8,067 nt of DNA from Candidatus Omnitrophota bacterium (GTDB taxonomy: Bacteria > Omnitrophota > Omnitrophia > Omnitrophales > Aquincolibacteriaceae). The notes under the pieces are model-generated. The model searched no databases. It was not told the origin of the DNA and worked only from the letters and a program-made list of their open reading frames with translations. A program made the translations under genes and the position numbers. Position 1 is the first letter of the stretch. Every line of letters starts with the position of its first letter. The stretch lies in contig JAMWDC010000077.1 in assembly GCA_023819025.1 (NCBI GenBank), positions 1 to 8,067 on the forward strand, written 5' to 3'. Shown here in pieces: positions 1-5,935 of this stretch.

Positions 1-369
1 GCCGGCAAGTTCATCTTCGCTTTCGACAAAATTAAGCAAGCCCCGGTGGATGTAAATCCGTCCTCCCGGAATGGTGAATGCGTTCGGCGTCGGATCCTGG
101 ACGACGTAAAATTGATAATTAAAATCGCGGCGGGGTAAGACGGCCGCAAGCCGGTTTCCGATGGAAGAGACCACAGCGTTAAGAGTCGGGTCTTGGCGGA
201 GAGGCATTTCGCGGGTCATTTCGGCCGCAATCTGTTCACTGAGTTGTATCTCTTCGGGAACCGAGATAAAGTTGACGTCCTGAATCAAGGGATTGATATA
301 AGCGCATCCTGCGGACAAGATGAGGATGCCGAGTGTCACAATCCAGGTTTTTAATGTCCGAAACGACAT
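1..369 (-). CDS. M48-family metalloprotease lipoprotein, N-terminal 123 residues (runs off the left edge)
   Basis: Reading leftward from the ATG at 369-367 gives 123 residues with no stop. The N-terminus is a signal peptide: a basic start (MSFRTLK), a hydrophobic stretch at residues 9-20, then LSAGC with Cys22 as the likely lipidated residue; Ser at -3 is slightly off the lipobox consensus. Residues 38-75 (PEEIQLSEQIAAEM, then DPTLNAVVSSIGNRLA) and 90-123 (QDPTPNAFTIPGGRIYIHRGLL, then ESEDELAG) match the pre-catalytic region of M48 proteases of the BepA/LoiP type, where NAF.(I/L)PGG...RGLL precedes the zinc site. The HEXXH motif should lie just beyond base 1 and is not seen. Family members act in the periplasm or outer membrane on misfolded envelope proteins. 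AAGGGAG lies 8 bases before the ATG (bases 378-384). The gene diverges from the coiled-coil gene at 679. The family call is strong; the exact orthologue is unknown. Confidence 0.88.
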   Translation of the reverse strand, partial: MSFRTLKTWIVTLGILILSAGCAYINPLIQDVNFISVPEEIQLSEQIAAEMTREMPLRQDPTLNAVVSSIGNRLAAVLPRRDFNYQFYVVQDPTPNAFTIPGGRIYIHRGLLNFVESEDELAG

Positions 370-406
370 GATGGCATCTCCCTTGTGAGTTTCGACAAAC
401 AGCGCC

Positions 407-436
407 ATCATAAGGCAATTCAAACCGGGATGTCGA
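407..436 (-). promoter_or_regulatory. Candidate sigma-70 promoter for the M48 protease gene
   Basis: On the minus strand TCGACA (bases 436-431) and TATGAT (412-407) are separated by 18 bases. Each differs from consensus at one position. Transcription would begin near base 400, leaving a leader of about 30 bases that contains the AAGGGAG ribosome binding site. Assigned by eye. Confidence 0.5.
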
Positions 437-551
437 CAGATTTTTTACTTGTTGAGTCCTCTTACCCGGGACCTTCAACCCAATGGTCGGGTTGCAATTT
501 AAGGTATTTTCTATCATCTTTATTTCGCATCGTCCCCGCGGCATTCTTTCT

Positions 552-580
552 TTGACAGATACAGGTTATGGGCATAAAAT
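552..580 (+). promoter_or_regulatory. Strong candidate sigma-70 promoter for the coiled-coil gene
   Basis: A perfect TTGACA (552-557) and TAAAAT (575-580, one mismatch) are separated by the ideal 17 bases. Transcription would start near base 587 and leave a leader of about 90 bases before the ATG at 679. A second -10-like stretch, TATAAAAT (638-645), lies closer to the gene but has no good -35 partner. Confidence 0.6.
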
Positions 581-668
581 GACATTCCCTTTAGAAGGTC
601 ATTTTCACGAAAGCTCTCATTTTTAGGCGGTCTGTGGTATAAAATTCCTGTACCGTGAAAACGGGGAA

Positions 669-673
669 AGGGG
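669..673 (+). promoter_or_regulatory. Ribosome binding site that decides the start of the coiled-coil gene
   Basis: AGGGG lies 5 bases before the ATG at 679. The in-frame GTG at 655 has no purine-rich stretch at the right distance upstream, so 679 is the better start. Confidence 0.55.
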
Positions 674-678
674 AACTT

Positions 679-2064
679 ATGGTGTGGCGAAAAGAAAAAC
701 TTCAAACAAAATCCAGGGAGACGGAGGAGTCCGCTTGGTGTCTGATTTTAATGAAGCAGCGCCCCGAACTTAAGGATGTCATCGTCCGAAAAATAGTTGA
801 GGCCTTTTCTGTTTCCGATGATTTTGCCAGCCAGCTTGTCGTCCGCAGTCCGATTGTTCTTGTTGACAACCTGACCGGCCCCGTCGCCTCACAGATCAAG
901 GCGTATTTTCAAGACAGCGGTGTGGATGTCCGGCTCACCAATGACCGTTCTGTCAAGAAACGCTGCTATCGCATTCAATGGCCGGAAGCGGCGGTGCTGT
1001 CGTTTCTCGAAAAATTCAAATCCCCGATCCTGCAGACGAGCGAGCAGATGCCTGAAGAGACAGAGGCCGGGGGAACCAAGGAGAGCGGAGAAACCTCGGG
1101 TGATTCGATTTCAAGCCAGGATTATCTGGAAAAGATTAAACGTGAATTTGAACAAACCTTTCAGGAGATCCCGAGGGAACAACCCGAGAAGCCGATTCCT
1201 ATCCACGTGATGGAAATGCGTCACTTGGAAGAAAAACTCAGCAGCGTGACGGCTGAGCTGAGCAGCGCGACGGCTGAGTTAGCAGGTATCCGGGCCGAGC
1301 TTAACCAGGCACAGTCCGCGCTTTCAGAAAGCCAGGCTAAGGTGGACCATATGTCCGGAGAGCTCCAGACATTGACCCAATCGAAAGAGGCTACCGAACA
1401 GTCCCTGATGGAGGCTCAGCGCGAACTTAAAATGCTGCGGAAATTGACGAGCATGTTGGAATCCGATAAGGCCGAACTTACCAAATCCTTGGATGAGATT
1501 CGCGGTCATTCCCAGGGGGCGGCCTCCGAACTCGAGGAGGCGAGGGCTAAAATTGCGGTGTTGACTCAGGAGTGCCAGCTATTAAAGGAGGCCAAGGCGG
1601 GTCTCGAACGCTCTTCGGAAGAATCGCGGCGCGAACTCGAGACGGCGTGGAAATTAAAAAGCGGGCTTGAGGCCGATAAAGCCGAGCTTGTCAAGGCCTT
1701 GGCCGAGGCGCGCGAACAGCGTCGGATGGCTGCCGACGAACTGGATGAGTGCAAAGCAAAACTTGTCGGATTGACCGAAGGCGTCCGTGCCTTGGTAAAA
1801 ATGAAAGAGGATTTCGAACGGACCCTTCAGGAATCCCAGCGCGAACTTGAGACGGCGCGGCAGAAGACCAACGAGTTCGATAAAATGAAGATCGAATTGA
1901 CCCGTGCTTTGGTTCATGCCCGCGAGCAGTCGATGAAACTTGAAGACAAATGCAAATTGGCGTGGGATTATTTCGATAAAACCACCAAAACTCTCAAGGA
2001 ACAACTTGAGATAGCAAAAAAAGAGGCTGACGGACTGCGCGGAACCGTTCCTTCCGGTACGTGA
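679..2064 (+). CDS. Long coiled-coil protein with N-terminal alpha/beta domain and three 70-residue repeats
   Basis: I do not recognise a named family. From the ATG at 679 the protein has 461 residues; starting at the in-frame GTG at 655 adds 8. Residues 17-89 form a compact alpha/beta domain with the pattern helix (DVIVRKIVEAF), strand (PIVLVDNL), helix (ASQIKAYFQDSG), strand (VDVRL). This is reminiscent of the ribosomal bL12 C-terminal / ClpS-like fold, but that is only a resemblance. An acidic, proline-containing linker follows (about 115-178). From about 179 to 453 the sequence is an almost continuous heptad coiled coil with no signal peptide or membrane helix, so it is probably cytoplasmic. 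Residues 215-284, 285-354 and 355-424 are three tandem 70-residue repeats sharing cores such as ESQRELET and DKAELTK.L. A structural or scaffold role is inference. It appears monocistronic, with its own promoter at 552-580. Confidence 0.85.
   Translation: MVWRKEKLQTKSRETEESAWCLILMKQRPELKDVIVRKIVEAFSVSDDFASQLVVRSPIVLVDNLTGPVASQIKAYFQDSGVDVRLTNDRSVKKRCYRIQWPEAAVLSFLEKFKSPILQTSEQMPEETEAGGTKESGETSGDSISSQDYLEKIKREFEQTFQEIPREQPEKPIPIHVMEMRHLEEKLSSVTAELSSATAELAGIRAELNQAQSALSESQAKVDHMSGELQTLTQSKEATEQSLMEAQRELKMLRKLTSMLESDKAELTKSLDEIRGHSQGAASELEEARAKIAVLTQECQLLKEAKAGLERSSEESRRELETAWKLKSGLEADKAELVKALAEAREQRRMAADELDECKAKLVGLTEGVRALVKMKEDFERTLQESQRELETARQKTNEFDKMKIELTRALVHAREQSMKLEDKCKLAWDYFDKTTKTLKEQLEIAKKEADGLRGTVPSGT
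1237..1278 (+). repeat. 21-bp tandem duplication encoding two heptads
   Basis: Bases 1237-1257 and 1258-1278 are adjacent copies differing at 2 of 21 positions. They encode LSSVTAE and LSSATAE, one heptad each, at the start of the coiled coil. This looks like recent in-frame slippage or duplication. Confidence 0.8.
1321..1950 (+). repeat. Three tandem 210-bp in-frame repeats (70 residues each)
   Basis: The units are 1321-1530, 1531-1740 and 1741-1950 with no gap or indel. Each encodes exactly 70 residues, which is ten heptads, beginning L(S/E/D)E. Positions that recur include AK near residue 6, QRELE or RRELE near 33-37, DKAEL or MKIEL near 49-53, and AREQ near 60-63 in units 2 and 3. DNA identity is clearly lower than in the 21-bp duplication upstream, so these duplications are older. 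Confidence 0.8.
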
Positions 2065-2083
2065 ATGTTTTTTTGAGGGGGGC

Positions 2084-2132
2084 GGAGACACTTATTTTGC
2101 AAGAGTTGGAGTACGAAACAGGTGTCTGTCCC
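2084..2132. repeat. Inverted repeat AGACAC / GTGTCTGTCCC, REP- or transposon-end-like
   Basis: AGACAC (2086-2091) is the reverse complement of GTGTCT (2122-2127), with 30 bases between; the right arm continues into GTCCC. From memory, GGGACAGACAC-type ends recur near REP-associated (Y1/RAYT) transposases in many environmental genomes. No transposase gene is present here, so this may be a solo element or remnant. Its mobile origin is inferred. Confidence 0.4.
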
Positions 2133-2196
2133 AGTTTTTATCCGTTTGCACAGAAAACCCCGGGCTTGCCCAGAGATGAATGCGCCAAATCTTCCA

Positions 2197-2326
2197 CTTC
2201 GGCGAGATGTCGCTTTAGCGGTGCGCAAGGACCTCGCTGAAGCCCGAAGGACGAAGCCGGGTTAAAGAGGTACCGCAGGCATGCTTGCCTCGCTGAAGCT
2301 TCGGCGAAACGGTCCCCCGGGGCTCC
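2197..2326. repeat. Cluster of GC-rich palindromes and direct repeats (REP-like)
   Basis: CCTCGCTGAAGC occurs twice (2232-2243 and 2288-2299), and CTTCGGCGA occurs twice (2197-2205 and 2299-2307). CGCTGAAGCTTCGGCG (2291-2306) is a palindrome with a single G-T mismatch, and CGCTTTAGCG (2211-2220) is another palindrome. GGTCCCCCGGGGCTCC (2311-2326) has a CCCC/GGGG core. Such clusters of related short palindromes between genes are typical of REP-like elements. Together with the inverted repeat at 2084-2132 they account for most of the gene-free stretch 2065-2464; I see no other function in it. Confidence 0.5.
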
Positions 2327-2464
2327 ATATGTTTGTTACATGAACGGATCTCAAAGTTGGGCGGGACGACTAAAGAAGGTTTGAAAGCGGATTCATCTTT
2401 GTAGTGATCGCTTTCATTGTCATCGGGCCATTGACTCCAACGATTGTCCGAAGTCTCCCAATGC
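2215..2464 (-). other. Open frame continuing the small membrane-protein gene in a shifted frame (possible decayed tail)
   Basis: In the frame reached by removing one C from the C5 run at 2476-2472 (minus strand), reading continues for about 85 codons to a TAA at 2217-2215. The first 50 or so residues are hydrophilic and rich in Trp, Asp, Glu and His (for example HWETSDNRWSQWPDDNESD), which could be a genuine soluble tail. The last 30 run through the palindromic repeats and look non-native. The stretch could equally be chance open frame. Confidence 0.3.
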
Positions 2465-2590
2465 TTATTGTGGGGGCGTCGAATGCGCAGCAATGAGAAC
2501 CCTGGTAAGCCAATACATCGAACCGATGACCATCAGAGAAACCGCCACGATGATCAGTATGGATCCAAATTTGAAGCTTTTAGGTCCCAT
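2465..2590 (-). CDS. Small single-pass membrane protein, 41 residues, possibly truncated by a frameshift
   Basis: The ATG at 2590-2588 (minus) opens a 41-codon frame ending in TAA at 2467-2465. Residues 1-7 are basic (MGPKSFK), residues 9-35 form one hydrophobic helix (GSILIIVAVSLMVIGSMYWL, then TRVLIAA), and the end is short and polar (HSTPPQ). A purine-rich GAAAGGAAAG lies about 7 bases before the start. There is no lipobox or cleavage site, so a small integral membrane protein is likely. No family is recognised. The frame ends just after a run of five Cs; one C fewer would extend it to 124 residues. It lies between repeat debris and the divergent sulfotransferase gene. It may be a genuine micro-protein or the surviving front of a broken gene. 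Confidence 0.5.
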   Translation of the reverse strand: MGPKSFKFGSILIIVAVSLMVIGSMYWLTRVLIAAHSTPPQ

Positions 2591-2639
2591 AACTTAACTT
2601 TCCTTTCGGCAGTAAAAGTGATCTGTGGTTCAATGGGAT

Positions 2640-2660
2640 GTTTCCCAAGCGATTGGAAAC
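2640..2660. other. Hairpin with GCGA tetraloop between divergent genes
   Basis: GTTTCCCAA, GCGA, TTGGAAAC folds on the plus strand as an 8-bp stem with one bulged C and a GNRA-type tetraloop. It lies about 50 bases upstream of the small membrane-protein ATG and about 120 bases before the sulfotransferase start. It has no T-tract, so it is not a standard terminator. It could be a leader structure or an operator; its role is unknown. Confidence 0.3.
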
Positions 2661-2779
2661 CAAACCTAGTAAGTAATCGGCCAGCCGCACGAAATAGTTA
2701 ATGCCCATCATGTTCAATTCGTTCCAAGCTGTTATCAGTCACTAAAAGTTTTTCAACTCCTGTCGGTTTATCGTAAGAC

Positions 2780-3682
2780 GTGCAGTCGCTCGGAATTCGA
2801 AAGATATGGAGAGCAGGGACAAGTCCCCTTCGGGTCTTGCCGGATTTTCTTGTGATCGGCGGGCAAAAGTGCGGAACAACATTTTTATTTTCTCTCTTGA
2901 AGTGCCATCCGGCGGTACGGATGCCGCTCCAAAAGGAAATTCATTTTTTTGATTATCCGGGCCATTTTGCCAAAGGCCTCGCCTGGTATCGTTCTCATTT
3001 CCCCCTGAGGTTTTCGTCCTTTTGGCATCGGGGGCATCACGGGCAAGGTTTTATCACCGGAGAAGCCAGCCCCTATTATCTCTACCATCCGCATGCCCCG
3101 AAACGGATATTCGAGACGCTGCCGAATATGAAATTTGTCGTTTTATTGCGGAATCCCATTGACCGCGCCTATTCCCATTATTTTCACGAAGTCCGCCATG
3201 GTTTCGAAAAGCTGTCGTTTGAGGAAGCAGTTGACGGGGAAGAGGCGCGTTTGAGTCATGACCGAGAGAGGCTTTTTCGTGACGAGGCTTATTACAGTTT
3301 CAGCCACCACCATTATTCCTACCTGGCCCGGGGAATTTATGTGGATCAATTGAAAACTTGGTTCCGTTTTTTCCCCCGCGCAAATTTCTTCATTGCCCAA
3401 TCCGAAAAATTTTTCAGCGATCCGAAACGTGTCGGTGCCCAAGTGTTTCAGTTCCTCGGCCTTTCTACCGAAGGCCTGTGGCCGTTAGTCGGGGCCCGGA
3501 GAAGCGGGATAGATCGTAACGGCGGCGGGAGATATCCCGAGATGAATCCTTCGATACGGCAGCGGCTTCGCGATTATTTCAAACCCCACAACGAAAGGTT
3601 GACGGCCTTATTGGGCATAGACTTTTCATGGGGGGAATCCTTCACCTCATCGGTTTTTTCGAAAACAAAAATTCACTCCTGA
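2780..3682 (+). CDS. PAPS-dependent sulfotransferase (Sulfotransfer_1-type domain)
   Basis: This 300-residue protein would transfer a sulfuryl group from PAPS to an acceptor, probably a carbohydrate or lipid-linked glycan; the acceptor cannot be told from sequence. The 5'-phosphosulfate loop is at residues 21-34 (PDFLVIGGQKCGTT, catalytic-type Lys30). KEIHFFD (52-58) corresponds to the family's KE.HFFD motif. GEASPYYLYHP (94-104) follows. The 3'-phosphate-binding segment is at 118-134 (KFVVLLRNPIDRAYSHY, with Arg124 and Ser132). The C-terminal MNPSIRQRLRDYFKPHNERL and FSW are also typical. About 300 residues is normal for the family. The GTG start at 2780 is forced within a short range because an in-frame TAA lies at 2774-2776; no good ribosome binding site precedes it, and a TTG just before PDFLVIGG is the alternative. 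There is no signal peptide, so it is cytosolic. It converges on the broken radical SAM gene. Confidence 0.9.
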   Translation: MQSLGIRKIWRAGTSPLRVLPDFLVIGGQKCGTTFLFSLLKCHPAVRMPLQKEIHFFDYPGHFAKGLAWYRSHFPLRFSSFWHRGHHGQGFITGEASPYYLYHPHAPKRIFETLPNMKFVVLLRNPIDRAYSHYFHEVRHGFEKLSFEEAVDGEEARLSHDRERLFRDEAYYSFSHHHYSYLARGIYVDQLKTWFRFFPRANFFIAQSEKFFSDPKRVGAQVFQFLGLSTEGLWPLVGARRSGIDRNGGGRYPEMNPSIRQRLRDYFKPHNERLTALLGIDFSWGESFTSSVFSKTKIHS

Positions 3683-3691
3683 ATATCTTCA

Positions 3692-3755
3692 GGGACCTCA
3701 TCAAAAAACGTCTATTTACCCCTTTGGATTTCTTTGACCGAACCGTTGAGGTCTC
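3692..3755. repeat. Inverted repeat between convergent genes
   Basis: GGGACCTCA (3692-3700) and TGAGGTCTC (3747-3755) are complementary at 8 of 9 positions, with a 46-base loop. The repeat sits between the sulfotransferase stop and the radical SAM stop, overlapping the latter. It lacks a terminal T-run in either direction, so it is a poor terminator candidate. Confidence 0.3.
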
Positions 3756-4754
3756 AACAATCTGCCGATAGATAACAGGCCTTGCAGGGTTCCGGGATTT
3801 CGTTGGACCGGATCTGCTTTCTCAGTTCGCGGTAGGCGCGATTGTTCCAGATTTCCGCCAATTTTTCCTGGGTGAGGTCGCCCAGACACCATGTCTCCGG
3901 AATCCCCATTGTGCAGCAGGGGATGACTTTCCCTTCCGTTGAAATATACATCGAATTCCAAGGCTGCAGGCACGGGTGGGATGGAGAGTGAATTCCTGCG
4001 GTGACGATACGCGGTGGCATTCTTAAGTTTTTACTCAACCTTTGTGCCTCACCCAAGACCTTCCGATAATTTGGGTTTGAGTCCAGCCGGAGAGACCGGG
4101 AAAGGTATTTGCCTGAGTCCGACACATTCTCCCACTGGATAATTCTTTGTTTGATGCGTACTTGATCGACGCCCAGTCGGGACGCCAATCGAATTAAATC
4201 CGGAAGTTCCATTAAAAGTTCCTGACGGCTGGCAACGCAGACCATCCGGACCTTTGTTCGTGCTTTTTTTCTTTTTAACTCGCAGAATTTCTCGATATGA
4301 TGGACCACCGCGTCAAAATCCGAACCCTTTCGTACCTTTTCGTAGGTCGCCTTGGAGGCCCCGCCCAAGCTGACATTGAGACCAGACCCGCATTCAAAAT
4401 TTGATCGGACAAATTGGAATTCAACAGGAGCCCGTTGGTTACGGTGGCTGTCTTGATTTTTCTATGTCCTGCGATGGCGATCATCTCGGGCAAATGGGGA
4501 TTTAAAAGAGGTTCTCCCATGCCTTGGAGTTTGAGATACTTGAGATTTGGGACCTGATCTAGGATTTATCGAAGGAGTTTGAGACTCATGGGTGGAGTCT
4601 TGCGGGCTCGGTCCCAACCCGAAACCACACAGAATTCACAATTGAGATTACAGGCGGCGACCGGTTCGATATCCATCCCGTGAACTGCAGAAAGCGGAAT
4701 CCGATAGCCGGTGAGACAAGACAACTGGAAGATTATTTTTTTCTTGTTCAGCAC
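3754..4754 (-). pseudogene. Radical SAM/SPASM protein gene broken by a nonsense codon and a 5-bp duplication
   Basis: Read from a GTG at 4754, the first 62 codons include C35-NLN-C39-EF-C42, the CX3CX2C that binds the radical SAM [4Fe-4S] cluster. An in-frame TAA (4568-4566) then interrupts LLR*ILDQVPNLKYLKLQG. The same frame continues through GMGEPLLNPHLPEM, a standard radical SAM segment. At 4388-4379 the five bases GGTCT (minus strand) are tandemly duplicated, which throws the frame. Removing one copy restores NAGLNVSLGGASKATYEK and the rest of the protein. The C-terminus carries a SPASM-like domain: CLQPWNSMYISTEGKVIPCC, then GDL, then PCKACYLSADC (CX12GX4C and CX2CX5C). Repaired length is 331 residues. 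Relatives use S-adenosylmethionine radicals in peptide, carbohydrate or cofactor modification; the substrate here is unknown. Two unrelated lesions argue for true loss of function. The GTG start has only a distant AGGGA. Confidence 0.85.
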
Positions 4755-4785
4755 GATTTTTAAATGTCCCTAAAATTCCGGAGAA

Positions 4786-4814
4786 ATAAAAATAGTGTAC
4801 CTCGCGAATATCAA
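4786..4814 (-). promoter_or_regulatory. Candidate promoter of the radical SAM gene
   Basis: On the minus strand TTGATA (4814-4809) and TTTTAT (4791-4786) are 17 bases apart, matching 5 and 4 of 6 consensus positions. The start of transcription would be near 4779, about 25 bases before the GTG at 4754. Confidence 0.3.
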
Positions 4815-4952
4815 GACGCTCAAGATATTGTTTGTGCCATCCGATTTTACTCCTGGATTTATTATGATTCTGGCGTAGAATTTCGTTGATCAGGCATTTC
4901 AGGTGTCACGGAAGGCGGTTTTGGGGAGGAGTTATTTTAAAGAGGAAACAAT

Positions 4953-5762
4953 ATGCCGCTAACCCGAGGCGTGATCTATACGGCGGTTGGTCAGAAATGG
5001 ATTGAACAAGCTATCCTATCCGCCAAGAGTCTAAAAAAACATTCACCGGGAATCGATATTGCCGTATTTACGGATGCCCCCCACCAGATCCCCCGTGAAT
5101 ATTTCAACCGGGTCATTCCTCATGGGAGAGTTGAACGGCCCGAGCACTGGAAAACCTACGACAAACTGCTCACCTTCACCAAGACTCCTTACGATCATAC
5201 CTTGGGCTTGGACGCAGATACTTATGTCTTAAATGACATCTCGGAGATCTTTGATATTCTAAAACACTTTGATATGGCTTTTTGTCATGCCCACAAGCGG
5301 AAAAAAATGCATGCAATGGATAGGGAGAAAAAAAAGACTTCTCCGGATATCCCCTACGCCTTTGCATCCCTGCAAAGCGGCCTTCTCCTCTACAGAAAAA
5401 GTGACGAAGTGATCCAGTTCTTCGAGGATTGGATCCGGACGTACACAAAATTTGATCTTTACCGCGACCAGGCCTCGTTGCGGGAAGTCTTGTGGCGGAC
5501 CGATTTGAAATTTTATGTCCTGCCGCCGGAATATAATTTCAACCGCATCGAAGATCTCAAGCGGTGGGCCAAATACGGATTTACGGAGGTCCAGCCTAAA
5601 ATATTCCACTACACGGTTCACCGGACTCAGAATATTGAAAAACTGGTAAGGCGCTACTATTACTCGCAGCTTGGGTGGCGCAATTTGGCCTGGACCCTGG
5701 TAAGATTACGCAACCTTTTACGGCGCCTCCTCAAAAATGTAAAAAATTATTTCAAGAAATAG
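4953..5762 (+). CDS. GT-A fold glycosyltransferase (GT8-like / nucleotide-diphospho-sugar transferase)
   Basis: This 269-residue protein should transfer a sugar from a nucleotide sugar to an acceptor. Residues 6-40 (GVIYTAVGQKWIEQAILSAKSLKKH...DIAVFTD) form the N-terminal Rossmann-like nucleotide-binding half. LGLDADTYVLND (84-95) holds the DXD motif (Asp87, Asp89) that binds the metal and sugar nucleotide. QSGLLLYRKS (141-150) and DQASLREVLW (172-181) are the usual acceptor-side motifs of this fold, and PPEYNFN (191-197) and IFHY (217-220) complete the core. Residues 251-269 are a very basic amphipathic tail (RLRNLLRRLLKNVKNYFKK), suggesting peripheral attachment to the inner membrane. AGAGGA lies 6 bases before the ATG. 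The gene diverges from the radical SAM pseudogene. A role in a surface glycan is inferred from the neighbours; donor and acceptor are unknown. Confidence 0.85.
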   Translation: MPLTRGVIYTAVGQKWIEQAILSAKSLKKHSPGIDIAVFTDAPHQIPREYFNRVIPHGRVERPEHWKTYDKLLTFTKTPYDHTLGLDADTYVLNDISEIFDILKHFDMAFCHAHKRKKMHAMDREKKKTSPDIPYAFASLQSGLLLYRKSDEVIQFFEDWIRTYTKFDLYRDQASLREVLWRTDLKFYVLPPEYNFNRIEDLKRWAKYGFTEVQPKIFHYTVHRTQNIEKLVRRYYYSQLGWRNLAWTLVRLRNLLRRLLKNVKNYFKK

Positions 5763-5808
5763 CACTCGGCTGTTCCGATTTCTGCCTTTCACATTCGCCC
5801 CGTTGCTC

Positions 5809-5821
5809 AAGCCGCCGGCTT
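5809..5821. other. Short hairpin downstream of the glycosyltransferase gene
   Basis: AAGCC and GGCTT form a 5-bp stem around GCC, about 47 bases after the stop codon. No T-run follows, so it is at best a weak terminator or stability element. The rest of the gap 5763-5935 shows nothing else clear. Confidence 0.2.
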
Positions 5822-5859
5822 AATACAAAAATTCATCCGCCTGATAGATTTTTGCATGT

Positions 5860-5888
5860 TTGAATTTCGCCGCTCAGTCGGGCATACT
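5860..5888 (+). promoter_or_regulatory. Candidate promoter of the VanZ-family gene
   Basis: TTGAAT (5860-5865) and CATACT (5883-5888) are 17 bases apart, each matching 4 of 6 consensus positions. The leader to the ATG at 5936 would be about 40 bases. Weak. Confidence 0.25.
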
Positions 5889-5935
5889 TTGTATAGCAAT
5901 AGTGATCATTAATTAGCAACCTTTAACAGGCAGTT

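Noticed and set aside
236..544. 102-codon minus-strand open frame over the divergent promoters
   Set aside because: It overlaps the M48 signal peptide and both promoters, and its composition is not protein-like.
1321..1950. CRISPR array
   Set aside because: The 210-bp repeats are contiguous coding repeats without spacers or conserved short repeats.
2040..2074. Possible rho-independent terminator after the coiled-coil gene
   Set aside because: The CGGAA/TTCCG stem (2040-2056) lies inside the gene and about 11 bases separate it from the T7 run at 2068-2074, so it lacks the normal stem-then-T geometry.
1654..2091. 145-codon minus-strand open frame
   Set aside because: It is antisense to the coiled-coil gene and arises from its repetitive, stop-poor codons.
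1968..2228. 86-codon minus-strand open frame crossing the inverted repeat
   Set aside because: It overlaps the coiled-coil 3' end and the repeat debris, and has no motif or ribosome binding site.
2444..2701. Plus-strand open frame of 85 codons opposite the small membrane protein
   Set aside because: It has no ribosome binding site and no recognisable motif, and it is the antisense shadow of a better-supported frame.
3692..3755. Bidirectional terminator between convergent genes
   Set aside because: The arms pair well, but the 46-base loop and the lack of a T-run on either side make termination unlikely; listed only as a repeat.
4275..4568. Recoded stop or programmed frameshift in the radical SAM gene
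   Set aside because: There is no selenocysteine-like TGA (the stop is TAA), and the frameshift is explained fully by a tandem duplication with no slippery site.
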